Notes: a model not told the origin generated them from the letters alone. Counted from the first letter of the stretch, positions 15,401 through 25,653 are shown. The stretch: DNA of 64,000 nucleotides from Aeromicrobium wangtongii (GCF_024584515.1 NZ_CP102173.1:2914001-2978000); one strand, 5' to 3'. Translations and numbers: made by a program.

Positions 15401-18196
15401 CTACTTGCTGCGGACCTTGACCGTGAAGGTCGTCGACGATCCCTCGGCGAGCTTGTTGCCGCCGTAGGTCGCCGTGATCTTCTTGGCCGAGCCCTTTGAC
15501 GTGAACTTCGCCAGCCGGATGCGGACCTTGCCGTTCCTGACCGTGCCGGAGTAGTTCTTGCCGCTCTGGCGCAGTGTGACCTTGCCGCCGTCGACCGTGA
15601 ACCCGGTGGCCTTGACCGACAGCGTCACGAACGCCTTGGTGCGCTTGACGACGATCTTGCTCGGGCTGACCGACACCTTCTTGAGCTTGGTCGGCGCCTT
15701 GGCGATCGTCAGCGAAGCGGTCGTGCTGGTCGGGTCGAACTTCTCGTCCCCGCCGAAGTAGACCGCGAGCGAGTGGGTGCCCGGCGCGAGCGCCGTGCCG
15801 TCCAGCGTGACCGTGCCGGTGCCGGCCCGCAGGAAGCCCAGGCCGATCGCACGTCCACCCTCGGTCACGTAGACCAGGCCGGATGCCTCGGGATCGGCCG
15901 AGACCTTCACCGTGGTGGGCGTCCCGTAGGTGCCCGGCGCGGCGACCGCGCCGAAGCCGGACCCGCCCTTGACGATCTCGATCGTCCCGGCTGAGGCCGT
16001 CGACGCAGCGTGCACGCCGTCACCCGAGTACGACACCGTCAGGGCGTGCTCGTCGGCCGACAGCTTGCTGGCGTTGACCGCGACCGATGCCTTGCCGTCG
16101 GTCAGGGCGGCCGAGCCGAGGACGGTGTCGCCCTCCTTGACCGAGACGGTGCCCGTGGGGGTGACAGCGGAGCCCGCGGCGGACGCGACGGCGGCCTCGA
16201 CCGTGAAGGTCGTCCCGGTCTTGGCCTTGGCCGGCGCCGTGCCGGTGGTGGTCGACACGATCTTCTCGACCGACAGCGGGATGCTGACCGACGTGTTCGT
16301 GGGAGCGGCGGTCGCAGTCAGCGTCACGCCCCCCACAGCGCCTGCCGGCAGGTCGAAGGTGACCGTCGAGGATCCTGCGGCGACGGGGAAGGCGCCCAGG
16401 TCGACCGTCTTGCCGCCGTACGTCAGCGTGGCCGCCACCGTCGTGTTGGCCGGGCTGTTGCGGGAGGTGAGATCGAGCTTGGGCAGCGTCACCGACACCG
16501 TGTCGAGGGCCTTGTAGGAGCTCTTGACGCCCGTGACCTCGACCGCGTGGGCCGAGAAGTCCGGGGTGATCGGGCTGTTGGCCGCGATGTAGTCGTTGAA
16601 GCCCGTGTAGTCGACGACACCGCTGTCGACCGCCGTGCCCTCGGTGAAGGCCCGGAAGTTGTCACCGCCGGAGGTCAGGAACGACGGAACGGCGACCTTG
16701 AAGCTGTCGGTGGGCTGCACGACCTTGCCGTTGATCGTGATCGACGTGATCCGGTCGCCCTCGGGACGAGTCGAGTCGAACGTGTAGGTCAGGTTCTTCG
16801 ACATGCCCAGCTGCAGGTAGGCCCGCGTCGGGACGCTGCCATCGGCATTGCGCTGCCACTGCTGCTCGAAGACCTTCTTCAACGAGGACCCGCTCAGCGT
16901 CACGGTGCTCAGCTGGTTGGCGAACGTCAGGACGTTGAGTGCCTCGGAGAACAGGATCGTGCCGGGCGCGTCGGGCGCGGCACCGGCGGCGTACAGCAGG
17001 TCGGCCCGGACGCCTCCGGGATTGTTCAGGCCGATGTCGGCGCCTGCCGGGGTCCTGGACACGCTGGCGCGGAGGGACTCGGCAATCAAGTTGCTCAGGG
17101 TCGACTCGGCACCGCGGTTCTCGGTGTTGCCGGTGTACGCGCGGGTGATGTCGGCGGTCTGGGAACCGACCGGCTTGCTGCCGACCTCCGCGGCGTACGC
17201 GAGGGCGGCATCGGTGATGGTCTTGACCTCGGCGACCCGCGGGTAGCTCGTGGTCAGCTCGCCGGCGGCCGTCGTGGTGCGGGCCTGGTTCTTCTTGGTG
17301 TGGCCGGTGACCTCGCCCGTGTCGGGATCGAACGTGAGCTTGATCTGGCCGACGTTCGTGCCGTAGTTGCCCGTCTGCAGCACCGGACGCGTCTTGCCGG
17401 CCTGGCCGGGGATCGGGGCGTCGTAGGCGTAGGCCTGGTGCGTGTGACCCATGAAGATCGCGTCCACGGCGGGATCGGTCTGCTCGACGACCTTCTTGAA
17501 CACCGGGCTCGATGTCGCGTTCTGCTCCAGCGTCTTGGAGCCGTCCGGGGCGCCCTCGTGGATCGATGCGACGATGACGTCGGGCTGCTGGGGGGCCGGC
17601 AGCGCCTCGATCTCGTCGACCGTGTCGTTGATCGAGTCGACCGGGTCGGCGAACGTCAGCCCCTGGATGCCCGCCGGCGAGACCAGCGAGGGGGTCTCCT
17701 CGGTGACCGCGCCGATGACGGCGATGTCGACGCCGTCGACCGTGAACAACTCGTACTTCTTCAGCAGCGGCGTCTTGTCGGCCTTGAAGGTGTTGGCCGA
17801 CAGGAACGGGAAGTCGGCTGCGTCCGACAGGCGCCCGGTCAGGTCGTCCGCGCCCTGGTCGAACTCGTGGTTGCCGGCAGCCGACGCGTCGAGGTCGAGC
17901 GCGTTGAGCACGTCGATCGTCGGGATGTCCTTCTGCACGGACGACGCGAACAGCGACGCGCTGACGTTGTCGCCCGCCGAGATCAGCAGCGAGCTGGTCG
18001 GGTTCTCGGCGCGCAGCGCCTCGACCGTGCCGGCGAACTGGACGGTGTTGGCGTCGATACGACCGTGGAAGTCGTTGATGCCGATCAGGTTGATCGTGAC
18101 GTCGTCGGCGGCATGGGCCGATGTGACGGCCAGCATCGGTGCGCCGAGCAGCGTCGCGGTGGCGACCACCGTCAGGCGGCGGAACAGAGAACTCAC
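15401..18196 (-). CDS. Secreted bifunctional metallophosphatase/5'-nucleotidase (UshA-like) with Ig-like repeats
   Basis: A 931-residue secreted protein. The start is GTG 18194-18196, preceded by GGAGAGG; a longer frame would add Arg-rich residues before the signal peptide (about 1-28, ending SAHA). The metallophosphatase domain (about 32-260) has NDFHGR, GDN, GNHEFDQG near 109 and GHTH near 247, all metal ligands. The 5'-nucleotidase C-terminal domain spans about 335-530, followed by Ig-like repeats to the end. UshA-type enzymes hydrolyse extracellular nucleotides to nucleosides and phosphate. Its last module matches the neighbouring nuclease, so both may share a cell-surface location. Confidence 0.93.
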   Translation of the reverse strand: MSSLFRRLTVVATATLLGAPMLAVTSAHAADDVTINLIGINDFHGRIDANTVQFAGTVEALRAENPTSSLLISAGDNVSASLFASSVQKDIPTIDVLNALDLDASAAGNHEFDQGADDLTGRLSDAADFPFLSANTFKADKTPLLKKYELFTVDGVDIAVIGAVTEETPSLVSPAGIQGLTFADPVDSINDTVDEIEALPAPQQPDVIVASIHEGAPDGSKTLEQNATSSPVFKKVVEQTDPAVDAIFMGHTHQAYAYDAPIPGQAGKTRPVLQTGNYGTNVGQIKLTFDPDTGEVTGHTKKNQARTTTAAGELTTSYPRVAEVKTITDAALAYAAEVGSKPVGSQTADITRAYTGNTENRGAESTLSNLIAESLRASVSRTPAGADIGLNNPGGVRADLLYAAGAAPDAPGTILFSEALNVLTFANQLSTVTLSGSSLKKVFEQQWQRNADGSVPTRAYLQLGMSKNLTYTFDSTRPEGDRITSITINGKVVQPTDSFKVAVPSFLTSGGDNFRAFTEGTAVDSGVVDYTGFNDYIAANSPITPDFSAHAVEVTGVKSSYKALDTVSVTLPKLDLTSRNSPANTTVAATLTYGGKTVDLGAFPVAAGSSTVTFDLPAGAVGGVTLTATAAPTNTSVSIPLSVEKIVSTTTGTAPAKAKTGTTFTVEAAVASAAGSAVTPTGTVSVKEGDTVLGSAALTDGKASVAVNASKLSADEHALTVSYSGDGVHAASTASAGTIEIVKGGSGFGAVAAPGTYGTPTTVKVSADPEASGLVYVTEGGRAIGLGFLRAGTGTVTLDGTALAPGTHSLAVYFGGDEKFDPTSTTASLTIAKAPTKLKKVSVSPSKIVVKRTKAFVTLSVKATGFTVDGGKVTLRQSGKNYSGTVRNGKVRIRLAKFTSKGSAKKITATYGGNKLAEGSSTTFTVKVRSK
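15501..15685. repeat. Near-identical 185-bp repeat, nucleotidase copy
   Basis: Partner of 12063-12247; both encode the terminal Ig-like module containing VKRTKAFVTLSVKATGFTV. The copies lie about 3.4 kb apart in direct orientation and could recombine, which would fuse the two genes. Confidence 0.9.
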
Positions 18197-18262
18197 GCAG
18201 GTACCTCTCCGGGTTCGATCGAAGAGGCGGCCCAAGCGGCTCATCCCCCCGATGAGTGTGCC

Positions 18263-18280
18263 CCTGAGAGAGCTCTCAGG
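18263..18280. promoter_or_regulatory. Inverted repeat upstream of 5'-nucleotidase gene
   Basis: CCTGAGAG-AG-CTCTCAGG, eight-base arms with a two-base centre, in the 176-base gap between deoC and the nucleotidase gene. A small GTCTT/AAGAC hairpin follows it. It could be an operator for the nucleotidase or a terminator for deoC. A TTGACT hexamer about 55 bases upstream (minus strand) is a possible -35. Confidence 0.45.
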
Positions 18281-18372
18281 ATGTCTTCAGCAAGAAGACC
18301 CTGAGCGGCCTGCGAAGTCAACGCATTTCACGGAGACGAAACATGTCGAAACGGTGAAGTTCCCGCTGGCGG

Positions 18373-19092
18373 TCAGTAGGAGGACTCGTCGGTGGAGGCG
18401 GACGACGCCTGGCCGGCCTCGCGGGCGGCGACCTCGTCGAGGATCGTGGCGGTCGCGCTGGTGCCGAAGCGGGTGACGCCGAGGTCGCGCATCTCCAGCA
18501 GGGTGTCCAGGCCGCGGACGCCGCCGGACGCCTTGACCTGAACGGCGTCACCGACGGTGGAGCGCATGAGCCGCAGGTCCTCGATCGTGGCCCCTCCCCC
18601 GGCGAATCCGGTGGAGGTCTTCACGAAGGCCGCGCCGGCCCGCTCGGCAGCCTGGCAGCCCGCCACGATCTGGTCGTCGTCCAGCAGGGCGGTCTCGAGG
18701 ATGACCTTGACGACGTGCTCGCCCGCCGCCGTGACGACGGCGTGGATGTCGGCCTCGACATCGTCGACCAGGCCGCTGCGCAGGCGGCCGATGTTGAGCA
18801 CCATGTCGAGCTCGGACGCCCCGTTGTCGAGCGCCTCGGTGGCCTCGGCGACCTTGGTCTGCGTCGTGGTGGTGCCGTGCGGGAAGCCGATCACGGCGCA
18901 GACGGCGACGCCCGAGCCCTCGAGCACGCGGAAGGCGTGCGCGACGTCGCTGGGACGCACGCACGCGCTGAAGACGCCGTACCGGGCCACGAGGGCCAGC
19001 TGCTCGTCGACCTCCGCGCGGGTCAGCTCGGGCTTGAGGATGGCGTGGTCGATGGTGGCGGCGATCTCGGCAACGGTGACGGGTGAGGACAT
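18373..19092 (-). CDS. deoC: Deoxyribose-phosphate aldolase
   Basis: A 239-residue class I aldolase that splits 2-deoxyribose-5-phosphate into acetaldehyde and glyceraldehyde-3-phosphate, the last step of deoxynucleoside catabolism. The Schiff-base lysine is in FVKTSTGF (about residue 157) and the proton-relay lysine in VKASGG (about 188). The N-terminal DHAILKPELT and the IGFPHG motif are typical. GGAGG lies just before the ATG. It is divergent from the uridine-kinase-like gene. Confidence 0.96.
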   Translation of the reverse strand: MSSPVTVAEIAATIDHAILKPELTRAEVDEQLALVARYGVFSACVRPSDVAHAFRVLEGSGVAVCAVIGFPHGTTTTQTKVAEATEALDNGASELDMVLNIGRLRSGLVDDVEADIHAVVTAAGEHVVKVILETALLDDDQIVAGCQAAERAGAAFVKTSTGFAGGGATIEDLRLMRSTVGDAVQVKASGGVRGLDTLLEMRDLGVTRFGTSATATILDEVAAREAGQASSASTDESSY

Positions 19093-19119
19093 GCCTCCAT
19101 CCTAGGAGTGGGCGGCGAC

Positions 19120-19134
19120 TAGGCTCGTCCGGTG
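19120..19134 (+). promoter_or_regulatory. Leaderless promoter of uridine-kinase-like gene
   Basis: TAGGCT (-10 pattern TANNNT) ends six bases before the GTG start at 19132, and there is no ribosome site between. This is the usual geometry of actinobacterial leaderless transcripts. Confidence 0.6.
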
Positions 19135-19710
19135 GGCGCACCCTCTGGAGTCGTGATCGTGGCAGGACCATCGGGATCGGGGAAGTCCCACCTCGCGGAA
19201 CGGCTGGGCTGGCCGATCCTGCGTCTGGACGACTTCTACCGCGACGTCGACGCACCCAACATGCCGCGGTCGACGCTCGGGATCATCGACTGGGACCACC
19301 CGGGTTCGTGGGACGCCGTGGCCGCGGTGGGTGCGATCGCCGAGCTGTGCGCGTCCGGGACGGCGGAGGTTCCGGTGTACGACATCGCCACCAGCCGGCG
19401 GACGGGAACGCAGATCCTGTCCGCCCCGGACGGTCGCTTCATCGCCGAGGGCCTGTTCGCGCCCGTCATCGTCGACGCCTGCCGCGAGGCCGGGCTGCTG
19501 CGCGCGGCGATCTGCCTGTACCGCCCGGCGTCGGTGACCTTCGCGCTGCGGCTGTTCCGCGATCTGCGGGAGGCACGCAAGCCGCCGTCGATGCTGGTGC
19601 GCCGCGGCTGGCGGCTCATGAAGGACGAGCCGCGCATCGTCGCCGAAGCGGTCGCGCACGGCTGCGAGGCGATGTCCCCCCGGGAGGCGCGCAGGCTGCT
19701 CGGCAGCTGA
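19132..19710 (+). CDS. Uridine kinase-like P-loop ATPase
   Basis: A 192-residue P-loop kinase of the uridine/phosphoribulokinase fold: Walker A GPSGSGKS near residue 12, LDDFYRDVD near 32, IDWDHPGSWD near 51. These resemble uridine kinase (Udk), which phosphorylates uridine and cytidine. The C-terminal part (LLVRRGWRLMKDEP-like) is conserved in actinobacterial homologues annotated only as ATP-binding protein, so the substrate is uncertain. A salvage role fits the surrounding nucleoside genes. Confidence 0.8.
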   Translation: MGAPSGVVIVAGPSGSGKSHLAERLGWPILRLDDFYRDVDAPNMPRSTLGIIDWDHPGSWDAVAAVGAIAELCASGTAEVPVYDIATSRRTGTQILSAPDGRFIAEGLFAPVIVDACREAGLLRAAICLYRPASVTFALRLFRDLREARKPPSMLVRRGWRLMKDEPRIVAEAVAHGCEAMSPREARRLLGS

Positions 19711-19730
19711 CCCGGGCCCGCCCGCAGCAA

Positions 19731-19852
19731 CGGTTTACCACGGTCCCCAGGCAAACCGTCGACCTCGATGACTCCGCCCGGGGCAAGCGTCGTCCGCCCC
19801 ATGCAAATCTCCCCTGGGCGGACGAGGTTTGCGGAGGGACCGTGGTAAACCG
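19731..19852. repeat. MITE-like structured element with 17-bp perfect terminal inverted repeats
   Basis: The ends CGGTTTACCACGGTCCC (19731-19747) and its exact complement (19836-19852) bound a 122-bp segment. Further nested pairings are GCAAACC (19751-19757) with GGTTTGC (19826-19832), and CGTCCGCCC (19791-19799) with GGGCGGACG (19816-19824). It fills most of the 245-base gap between the kinase gene and lon. I see no protein frame in it and no clear target-site duplication. It could be a small mobile repeat, a structured RNA or an elaborate terminator. Confidence 0.75.
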
Positions 19853-19920
19853 ATTTCCCCTGGGACGTCCGCCGTCAGCGAACAGGGGGGACGCGCAGGA
19901 ACAAGGACGGCGCCCTGCAG

Positions 19921-19941
19921 GTTGAGCCGGTCAGACTCAAC
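19921..19941. promoter_or_regulatory. HAIR-type HspR operator upstream of lon
   Basis: GTTGAGC-N7-ACTCAAC matches the HspR consensus CTTGAGT-N7-ACTCAAG at 10 or 11 of 14 arm positions, with the exact seven-base spacer. It sits 14 bases before the lon ATG. HspR repression of lon through this motif is established in Streptomyces; that it works here is inference. Confidence 0.75.
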
Positions 19942-19955
19942 TTTCAGGAGCAGGC

Positions 19956-22286
19956 ATGACCGAACTGCAGCAGTTCCCCGTTCTGGCCCTCGAGGACGTC
20001 GTCGTCCTCCCCGGCATGGTCGTCCCGATCGAGCTGGACGATGCGGCCCGCGCGGCCGTCGACGCGGCTCGCACCAGCAATGACGACCGACTCCTCGTGG
20101 CTCCCCGCCTCGAGGACCGCTACGCCACCCACGGCGTCATCGCCACGATCCAGCAGGTCGGCCGGCTCCCCGGCGGTGGGCCCGGCGCCGTCCTGCGCGC
20201 CGAGCAGCGCGCCCACATCCAAGGCGGGGTGACCGGCCCCGGCGCCGCCCTGTGGGTCGAGGCCCAGCTGATCGAGGACGCCGAGCCGTCCGAGGCCGTC
20301 CTCGACCTGGCCCGCGACTACAAGAGCCTGCTCGTCACGATCCTGCAGAAGCGCAACGCCTGGCAGGTCATCGACGGCATCCAGCGCCTCACGGACCCCA
20401 GCGCGCTGGCGGACACGGCCGGCTACGCCTCGTACCTCGAGAACGAGCAGAAGCGCCAGCTGCTGGAGACCGAGGACGTCGGGCAGCGCCTGACGTTGCT
20501 GATCGGCTGGGCACGCGAGCACCTGGCCGAGGCCGAGGTCAACGAGAAGATCTCCGAGTCCGTCCAGGAGAGCATCGACAAGAACCAGCGCGAGTTCGTC
20601 CTGCGCCAGCAGCTCGCCGCGATCCGCAAGGAGCTCGGCGACGACGAGCCGGAGGACACCAAGGACTACCGCGAGCGCGTCGAGGAGGCTGATCTTCCCG
20701 ACGACGTCCGCAAGGCGGCGCTGCGCGAGGTCGGCAAGCTCGAGCGCGGCAGCGACCAGAACCCGGAGAACGGATACATCCGCACCTGGCTGGACACCGT
20801 CCTCGAGCTGCCGTGGGGCGTCAAGACCGATGACAGCACCGACATCGCCGCGGCCCGCGCCGTGCTCGACGCCGACCACCACGGCCTCGACGACGTCAAG
20901 GACCGCATCGTGGAGTACCTGGCCGTCCGGGCGCGTCGCAACGACCGCGGCCTGGAGGTCGTCGGCGGACGCGGATCGGGTGCCGTCATGGCACTCGTGG
21001 GCCCTCCCGGCGTCGGCAAGACCTCGCTGGGCGAGAGCGTCGCGCGCGCCCTGGGGCGCACGTTCGTCCGCGTCGCCCTCGGCGGCGTGCGGGACGAGGC
21101 GGAGATCCGCGGCCACCGGCGCACCTACGTCGGCGCGCTCCCCGGCCGTCTGGTCCGGGCCATCGGCGAGGCCGGCTCGATGAACCCGGTCGTGCTGCTC
21201 GACGAGATCGACAAGGTCGGCGCCGACTACCGCGGCGACCCGTCGGCGGCGCTGCTCGAGGTGCTCGACCCGGCGCAGAACCACACCTTCCGCGACCACT
21301 ACCTGGACCTCGACCTCGACCTGTCGGACGTCCTGTTCCTGGCGACGGCCAACGTCATCGAGCAGATCCCCGAGGCGCTGCTGGACCGCATGGAGCTGGT
21401 GCAGCTCGACGGCTACACCGAGGACGACAAGATCGCGATCGCCCGGCAGTACCTGGCACCCCGCCAGCTGGAGCGGGCGGCCCTGAGCGATGACGAGGTC
21501 ACCGTCACCGACGAGGCGCTGCGGCAGATCGCCGCGTCGTACACCCGCGAGGCGGGCGTCCGGCAGATGGAGCGGCTGCTGGCCAAGGTGTTCCGCAAGG
21601 TCGCGACCAAGCTGACCGATCCGGACACCGAGCAGCCGGTCGTCGTGGACGAGTCGACGCTCGTCGACTACGTCGGACGGCCGCGCTTCGTCCCCGAGGT
21701 GGCCGAGCGCACCGCGGTGCCAGGTGTCTCGACCGGGCTCGCGGTCACGGGCCTGGGCGGTGACGTGCTGTTCATCGAGGCCAGCGCCTTCGACGGCGAG
21801 CGCAACCTGGCCATCACCGGCCAGCTCGGCGACGTCATGAAGGAGTCGGCGCACATCGCGCTGACGTACGTGCGGTCGCACGCCCAGGAGCTCGGGATCG
21901 ACCCGGCGACGCTGGAGCGCTCGATCCACCTGCACGTGCCCGCAGGAGCGGTGCCCAAGGACGGACCGTCCGCGGGCGTCACGATGGTCACGGCGCTGAC
22001 GTCGCTCGCGCTGGGCCGCAATGTCCGCGCCGATGTGGGCATGACCGGCGAGGTCACCCTCAACGGCCGGGTCCTGCCGATCGGCGGCGTCAAGCAGAAG
22101 CTCATGGCGGCGCAGCGCGCCGGGCTGAAGACCGTCTTCATCCCGGCCCGCAACGAGGTCGACCTGGCCGATGTGCCGGACGAGGTGCTGGCCGAGCTGG
22201 ACGTGCGTCCGGTCGCGGACGTCGCCGAGATCCTGGCCCACGCGCTCGAGCCGGCGTCCGGGACGGTCTCCACCGTCGCGGCCTGA
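19956..22286 (+). CDS. lon: ATP-dependent Lon protease
   Basis: A 776-residue AAA+ serine protease of protein quality control. N-terminal substrate-binding domain about 8-195, coiled linker to about 300, Walker A GPPGVGKT near 348, Walker B VLLDEIDK near 412, and a C-terminal protease domain with the catalytic serine in PKDGPSAG (about 672) and lysine in GGVKQK (about 715). The length is normal for LonA. AGGAG precedes the ATG. It stands alone behind a HAIR-like operator, so heat-shock induction via HspR is likely. Confidence 0.97.
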   Translation: MTELQQFPVLALEDVVVLPGMVVPIELDDAARAAVDAARTSNDDRLLVAPRLEDRYATHGVIATIQQVGRLPGGGPGAVLRAEQRAHIQGGVTGPGAALWVEAQLIEDAEPSEAVLDLARDYKSLLVTILQKRNAWQVIDGIQRLTDPSALADTAGYASYLENEQKRQLLETEDVGQRLTLLIGWAREHLAEAEVNEKISESVQESIDKNQREFVLRQQLAAIRKELGDDEPEDTKDYRERVEEADLPDDVRKAALREVGKLERGSDQNPENGYIRTWLDTVLELPWGVKTDDSTDIAAARAVLDADHHGLDDVKDRIVEYLAVRARRNDRGLEVVGGRGSGAVMALVGPPGVGKTSLGESVARALGRTFVRVALGGVRDEAEIRGHRRTYVGALPGRLVRAIGEAGSMNPVVLLDEIDKVGADYRGDPSAALLEVLDPAQNHTFRDHYLDLDLDLSDVLFLATANVIEQIPEALLDRMELVQLDGYTEDDKIAIARQYLAPRQLERAALSDDEVTVTDEALRQIAASYTREAGVRQMERLLAKVFRKVATKLTDPDTEQPVVVDESTLVDYVGRPRFVPEVAERTAVPGVSTGLAVTGLGGDVLFIEASAFDGERNLAITGQLGDVMKESAHIALTYVRSHAQELGIDPATLERSIHLHVPAGAVPKDGPSAGVTMVTALTSLALGRNVRADVGMTGEVTLNGRVLPIGGVKQKLMAAQRAGLKTVFIPARNEVDLADVPDEVLAELDVRPVADVAEILAHALEPASGTVSTVAA

Positions 22287-22296
22287 CCGACGCGGC

Positions 22297-22971
22297 TCAG
22301 CCGGCCGGCATCCTCATGCGATCGCGGCCCTCACGGATGGCAGACGTCATCTGCTCGAGGGCCGCGATCGTGTGCGGTCCCACCCCCAGGGCCCTCGCCT
22401 CTGCCAGGTCGGCGGCCGTGTCGACGTCCCGCCGGCAGCGCTTGTCGACCTGGGGAACCGCGCGGTAGCCGGCATCGGAGTGATGCATCGCCGACCGCTC
22501 GCCGTAGGCGGGGATCAGCAGCTCCGGCCGCGCGGCCGCCAGCAGCGTCGTCCCCATCCCCGAGGCGTCCGGGACGAAGGCGCGCTCCTGCTGGGCGAGG
22601 AGCCCGAGCGTGGCGTCGAGGACGCCGGCGTCCAGCGCGGCGAGATCGCCCGGCACGACCACGATCGGGGCGCCGGCTGCGTTGATCTTGGCCCACTGGC
22701 GTCCGGCGTCGACGGCCCGGTTCAGCAGGCCACGGGCCAACATCGGCCGGTCGGTCAGGACGGCCGCGCCACGGCGCCGGGCGATCGCGCCGAGCTCGGC
22801 CTCGGCGGTCACGACCACCACCCGGTCGACGGACGCGGCGGCCAGCACGACGTCCAGGACGTCCAGCGAGAAGGCGCGCGCCAGCCGCATCCGGTCGTCG
22901 TCGGGCAGGTCGAGCCGGCTCTTGGCCAGCCCCCACGGCTTGACCGGGACGACGGCGGTCCAGCCGGTCAT
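22297..22971 (-). CDS. cofC: 2-phospho-L-lactate (phosphoenolpyruvate) guanylyltransferase
   Basis: A 224-residue nucleotidyltransferase of the CofC/FbiD family that activates phosphoenolpyruvate or phospholactate with GTP for coenzyme F420 assembly. It begins [20 protein letters not shown], the family's nucleotide-binding N-terminus, and contains VVPGDLA. I chose the ATG at 22969-22971, which overlaps the fbiC stop as ATGA; the open frame further upstream is only a shadow of fbiC. Convergent with lon. Confidence 0.92.
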   Translation of the reverse strand: MTGWTAVVPVKPWGLAKSRLDLPDDDRMRLARAFSLDVLDVVLAAASVDRVVVVTAEAELGAIARRRGAAVLTDRPMLARGLLNRAVDAGRQWAKINAAGAPIVVVPGDLAALDAGVLDATLGLLAQQERAFVPDASGMGTTLLAAARPELLIPAYGERSAMHHSDAGYRAVPQVDKRCRRDVDTAADLAEARALGVGPHTIAALEQMTSAIREGRDRMRMPAG

Positions 22972-25508
22972 GACGCGATCCCCTCCTGGGACCGGATGTG
23001 CCCGTATGTCGTGGTGCGCTGGCGGGCCGGACGTCCGGCCGCGTGCGCCATGGCCTCCAGCTCCTCGCGCTCCTTGCGCGATCCGTTGGTGGAGCCGGCC
23101 ATCCGGCTGATGGTCTCCTCCATCAGGGTGCCGCCGAGGTCGTTGACGCCGCCGTTCAGCACCTGGGTCAGCTGCTGCGGTCCGAGCTTGACCCAGGACG
23201 TCTGGATGTTCGGGATCAGCCCGTGCAGCATGATCCGGGCCATCGCGTGCACCGCCCGGTTGTCGCGGACCGACGGCCCGGGGCGGGCGACACCGGCCAG
23301 GTAGATCGGCGACGACTGGTGCACGAACGGCAACGGCACGAACTCCGTGAACCCGCCGGTGTCGCGCTGGATGTCGGCCAGCACCTGCAGGTGCTTGACC
23401 CAGTGCCCCGGGTGGTCGACGTGGCCGTACATCATCGTGGACGTCGTGGGCAGGCCGACCGCGTGCGCGGTGCGCACGACCTCGATCCACTGCGCGGTGG
23501 GCAGCTTGCCCTTCGTCAGCACCCACCGCACGTCATCGTCCAGGATCTCCGCGGCGGTGCCCGGCAGGGAGTCGACGCCGGCCTCCTTGGCCGCGGCCAG
23601 GAACTCCGCGATCGACAGGCCCGTGCGGGACACGCCGTTCATGACCTCCATCGGGGAGTAGGCGTGCACGTGCAGGGACGGCTCGGCATCCTTCACGGCC
23701 CGGGCGATGTCGAAGTACGCCGTGCCGGGCATCTCCGGGTCGATGCCGCCCTGCATGCAGACCTCGGTCGCGCCGACGGAGACCGCGATGCGCGCTCGGG
23801 TCGCGATCTCGTCCAGGCTCAACGTGTACGCGTCGACATCGGTCTTGCGCTGCGCGAAGGCGCAGAACCGGCAGCCGGTGTAACAGATGTTGGTGAAGTT
23901 GATGTTGCGGTTGACGATGTAGGTGACCTCGTCGCCGACCGCGTCACGGCGCAGCTGATCGGCCAGTGCGGTCACGGCATCCAGCGCCGGCCCCTCCTCG
24001 GCGGTCATCAGCGTCGTCGCGTGCTCGGTGCTCAGGCCCGACGGGTCGCGCTCGGCCGCCCGCAGCGCCGCGGTGACGTCGCTGCTGAGCCGCTCGGGCA
24101 CGGCGTCACGGGCGACCTTGTCGCGCAGCACGCCCCAGTCGCCGTACACGTCCTCGAAGTCGCTGCGCCGGTCACTGGTGCGGCCCTCCGTGTCGACCGC
24201 GGTGTGCAGGTCGGAGCGGCCGCTGGTGACGTCGAAGCCGCCGTCGGGCTCCTGCCAGGGCAGGCCCACCGGCATCGCCTCGGCCCGCGCCAGGCCGTCC
24301 GGTCCGCGCAGCGCGTCCACGTGCGAGCGCAGCCGCGGGTCGAGCCACGGGACGTCGAGATACTGCGGGTGCGCCGTGAGTCGCTCGCGCAGGACGAATC
24401 CGGCGTCCGCGGTCAGCGCCGTCAGCTTGTCGATCTGCGGCCAGGGACGCTCGGGATTGACGTGATCGGGGGTCAACGGCGACACCCCGCCGAAGTCGTC
24501 CACACCGGCGTCCAGCAGCGCCCGGCACTCGGTCAGGTCGACCAGGTTCGGCGGCGCCTGGATCCGCATCGCCGGACCCAGCAGGACGCGGGTCGTGGCG
24601 ATCGCCGCCAGGTACTCGTCCAGCGCGAGGTCGTCGTCGTGGCGCATCGCGGTGTCGGGCTTGGCCCGGAAGTTCTGCACGATGACTTCCTGGATCGACC
24701 CGTACTGCTTGGCGATCCGGCGCAGCTCGAAGATGCCCTCGGCGCGCTCCGCGAGATCCTCGCCGATGCCGATCAGCAGCCCGGTCGTGAACGGGACGTT
24801 GAGGCGTCCGGCGTCCTCCAGCACCTGCAGCCGCACGGCCGGGTCCTTGTCGGGGGACTTGTAGTGCGCCTCGCCCTTGGTCTCGTACAGGCGGCGGCTC
24901 GTCGTCTCCAGCATCATGCCCATCGACGGCGCCACCGGCTTCAACCGGCTCATCTCGGCCCACGACATGACGCCCGGGTTGAGGTGCGGCAGCAGCCCGG
25001 TCTCCTCCAGCACCCGGATGCTCATCGCCCGCACGTACTCCAGCGTCGAGTCGTAACCGGCCTCCTCGAGCCACTGCTTGGCCTCGGGCCAGCGGTCCTC
25101 GGGACGGTCACCCAGCGTGAACAGCGCCTCCTTGCAGCCCATGGCGGCACCCTCGCGGGCGATCGCCAGCACCTCGTCGGCACTCAGGAACGGTGCCTTC
25201 TCGTCCTTGGCCAGCAGCGTCGGCGTCGTGACGAACGTGCAGTAGTGGCACCGGTCGCGGCACAGCCGGGTCAACGGGATGAAGACCTTCTTGGAGTACG
25301 TGACCACGCCCGGACGCCCGGCGGCCTCCAGCCCCGCGTCGCGGACGCGCCCGGCCACGGCCATCAGCCGGTCGAGGTGCTCGCCGCGGGCGCACAGCAG
25401 CGCCTGGGTCTCGGTGGCGTCGAGGCTCTTGCCGGCCTCGGCACGGGTCACCGCGCGCGCCACCTGGCGGTCGTTGGGTCGCTCCGGGCTCGGGATCGCC
25501 TGCGTCAT
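22968..25508 (-). CDS. fbiC: FO synthase (CofG-CofH fusion)
   Basis: An 846-residue fused radical-SAM enzyme that makes the F420 chromophore FO (7,8-didemethyl-8-hydroxy-5-deazariboflavin). The N-terminal CofG half carries CRDRCHYC near residue 83, and the C-terminal CofH half carries CYTGCRFC near residue 541; both are CxxxCxxC iron-sulfur motifs. The fused form and length match actinobacterial FbiC. I chose the ATG at 25506-25508, preceded by AGAGGAG. Coupled to cofC downstream. Confidence 0.97.
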   Translation of the reverse strand: MTQAIPSPERPNDRQVARAVTRAEAGKSLDATETQALLCARGEHLDRLMAVAGRVRDAGLEAAGRPGVVTYSKKVFIPLTRLCRDRCHYCTFVTTPTLLAKDEKAPFLSADEVLAIAREGAAMGCKEALFTLGDRPEDRWPEAKQWLEEAGYDSTLEYVRAMSIRVLEETGLLPHLNPGVMSWAEMSRLKPVAPSMGMMLETTSRRLYETKGEAHYKSPDKDPAVRLQVLEDAGRLNVPFTTGLLIGIGEDLAERAEGIFELRRIAKQYGSIQEVIVQNFRAKPDTAMRHDDDLALDEYLAAIATTRVLLGPAMRIQAPPNLVDLTECRALLDAGVDDFGGVSPLTPDHVNPERPWPQIDKLTALTADAGFVLRERLTAHPQYLDVPWLDPRLRSHVDALRGPDGLARAEAMPVGLPWQEPDGGFDVTSGRSDLHTAVDTEGRTSDRRSDFEDVYGDWGVLRDKVARDAVPERLSSDVTAALRAAERDPSGLSTEHATTLMTAEEGPALDAVTALADQLRRDAVGDEVTYIVNRNINFTNICYTGCRFCAFAQRKTDVDAYTLSLDEIATRARIAVSVGATEVCMQGGIDPEMPGTAYFDIARAVKDAEPSLHVHAYSPMEVMNGVSRTGLSIAEFLAAAKEAGVDSLPGTAAEILDDDVRWVLTKGKLPTAQWIEVVRTAHAVGLPTTSTMMYGHVDHPGHWVKHLQVLADIQRDTGGFTEFVPLPFVHQSSPIYLAGVARPGPSVRDNRAVHAMARIMLHGLIPNIQTSWVKLGPQQLTQVLNGGVNDLGGTLMEETISRMAGSTNGSRKEREELEAMAHAAGRPARQRTTTYGHIRSQEGIAS

Positions 25509-25653
25509 GATTTGCTCCTCTGGCGTGGACTGCACGGGACGCGCGATCGAACGCGCGACGGACATGCGGCTCGCACAGCTACGAGCACCAGATCAGACGG
25601 TCCCAGGATGAGGACAGAACTCCGGACCAAGGGTGCCCGAAGGATCTCTTGGC

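Noticed and set aside
16010..18304. Very long open frame (764 codons) antisense to the 5'-nucleotidase gene, and similar long antisense frames at 11933-14044, 22998-25730 and 25633-29313
   Set aside because: The products are low-complexity Arg/Gly/Asp/Val strings without motifs, produced by high GC opposite well-supported genes. No ribosome sites or families support them.
18353..18359. CTTCACC (minus strand) upstream of the 5'-nucleotidase gene, resembling one PHO-box unit
   Set aside because: PHO boxes need repeated 11-bp units of GTTCACC; the next units do not match, so a single heptamer is not enough.
22972..23526. Long N-terminal extension of CofC
   Set aside because: This frame lies inside fbiC and is Arg-rich; the family sequence begins at the ATG overlapping the fbiC stop.
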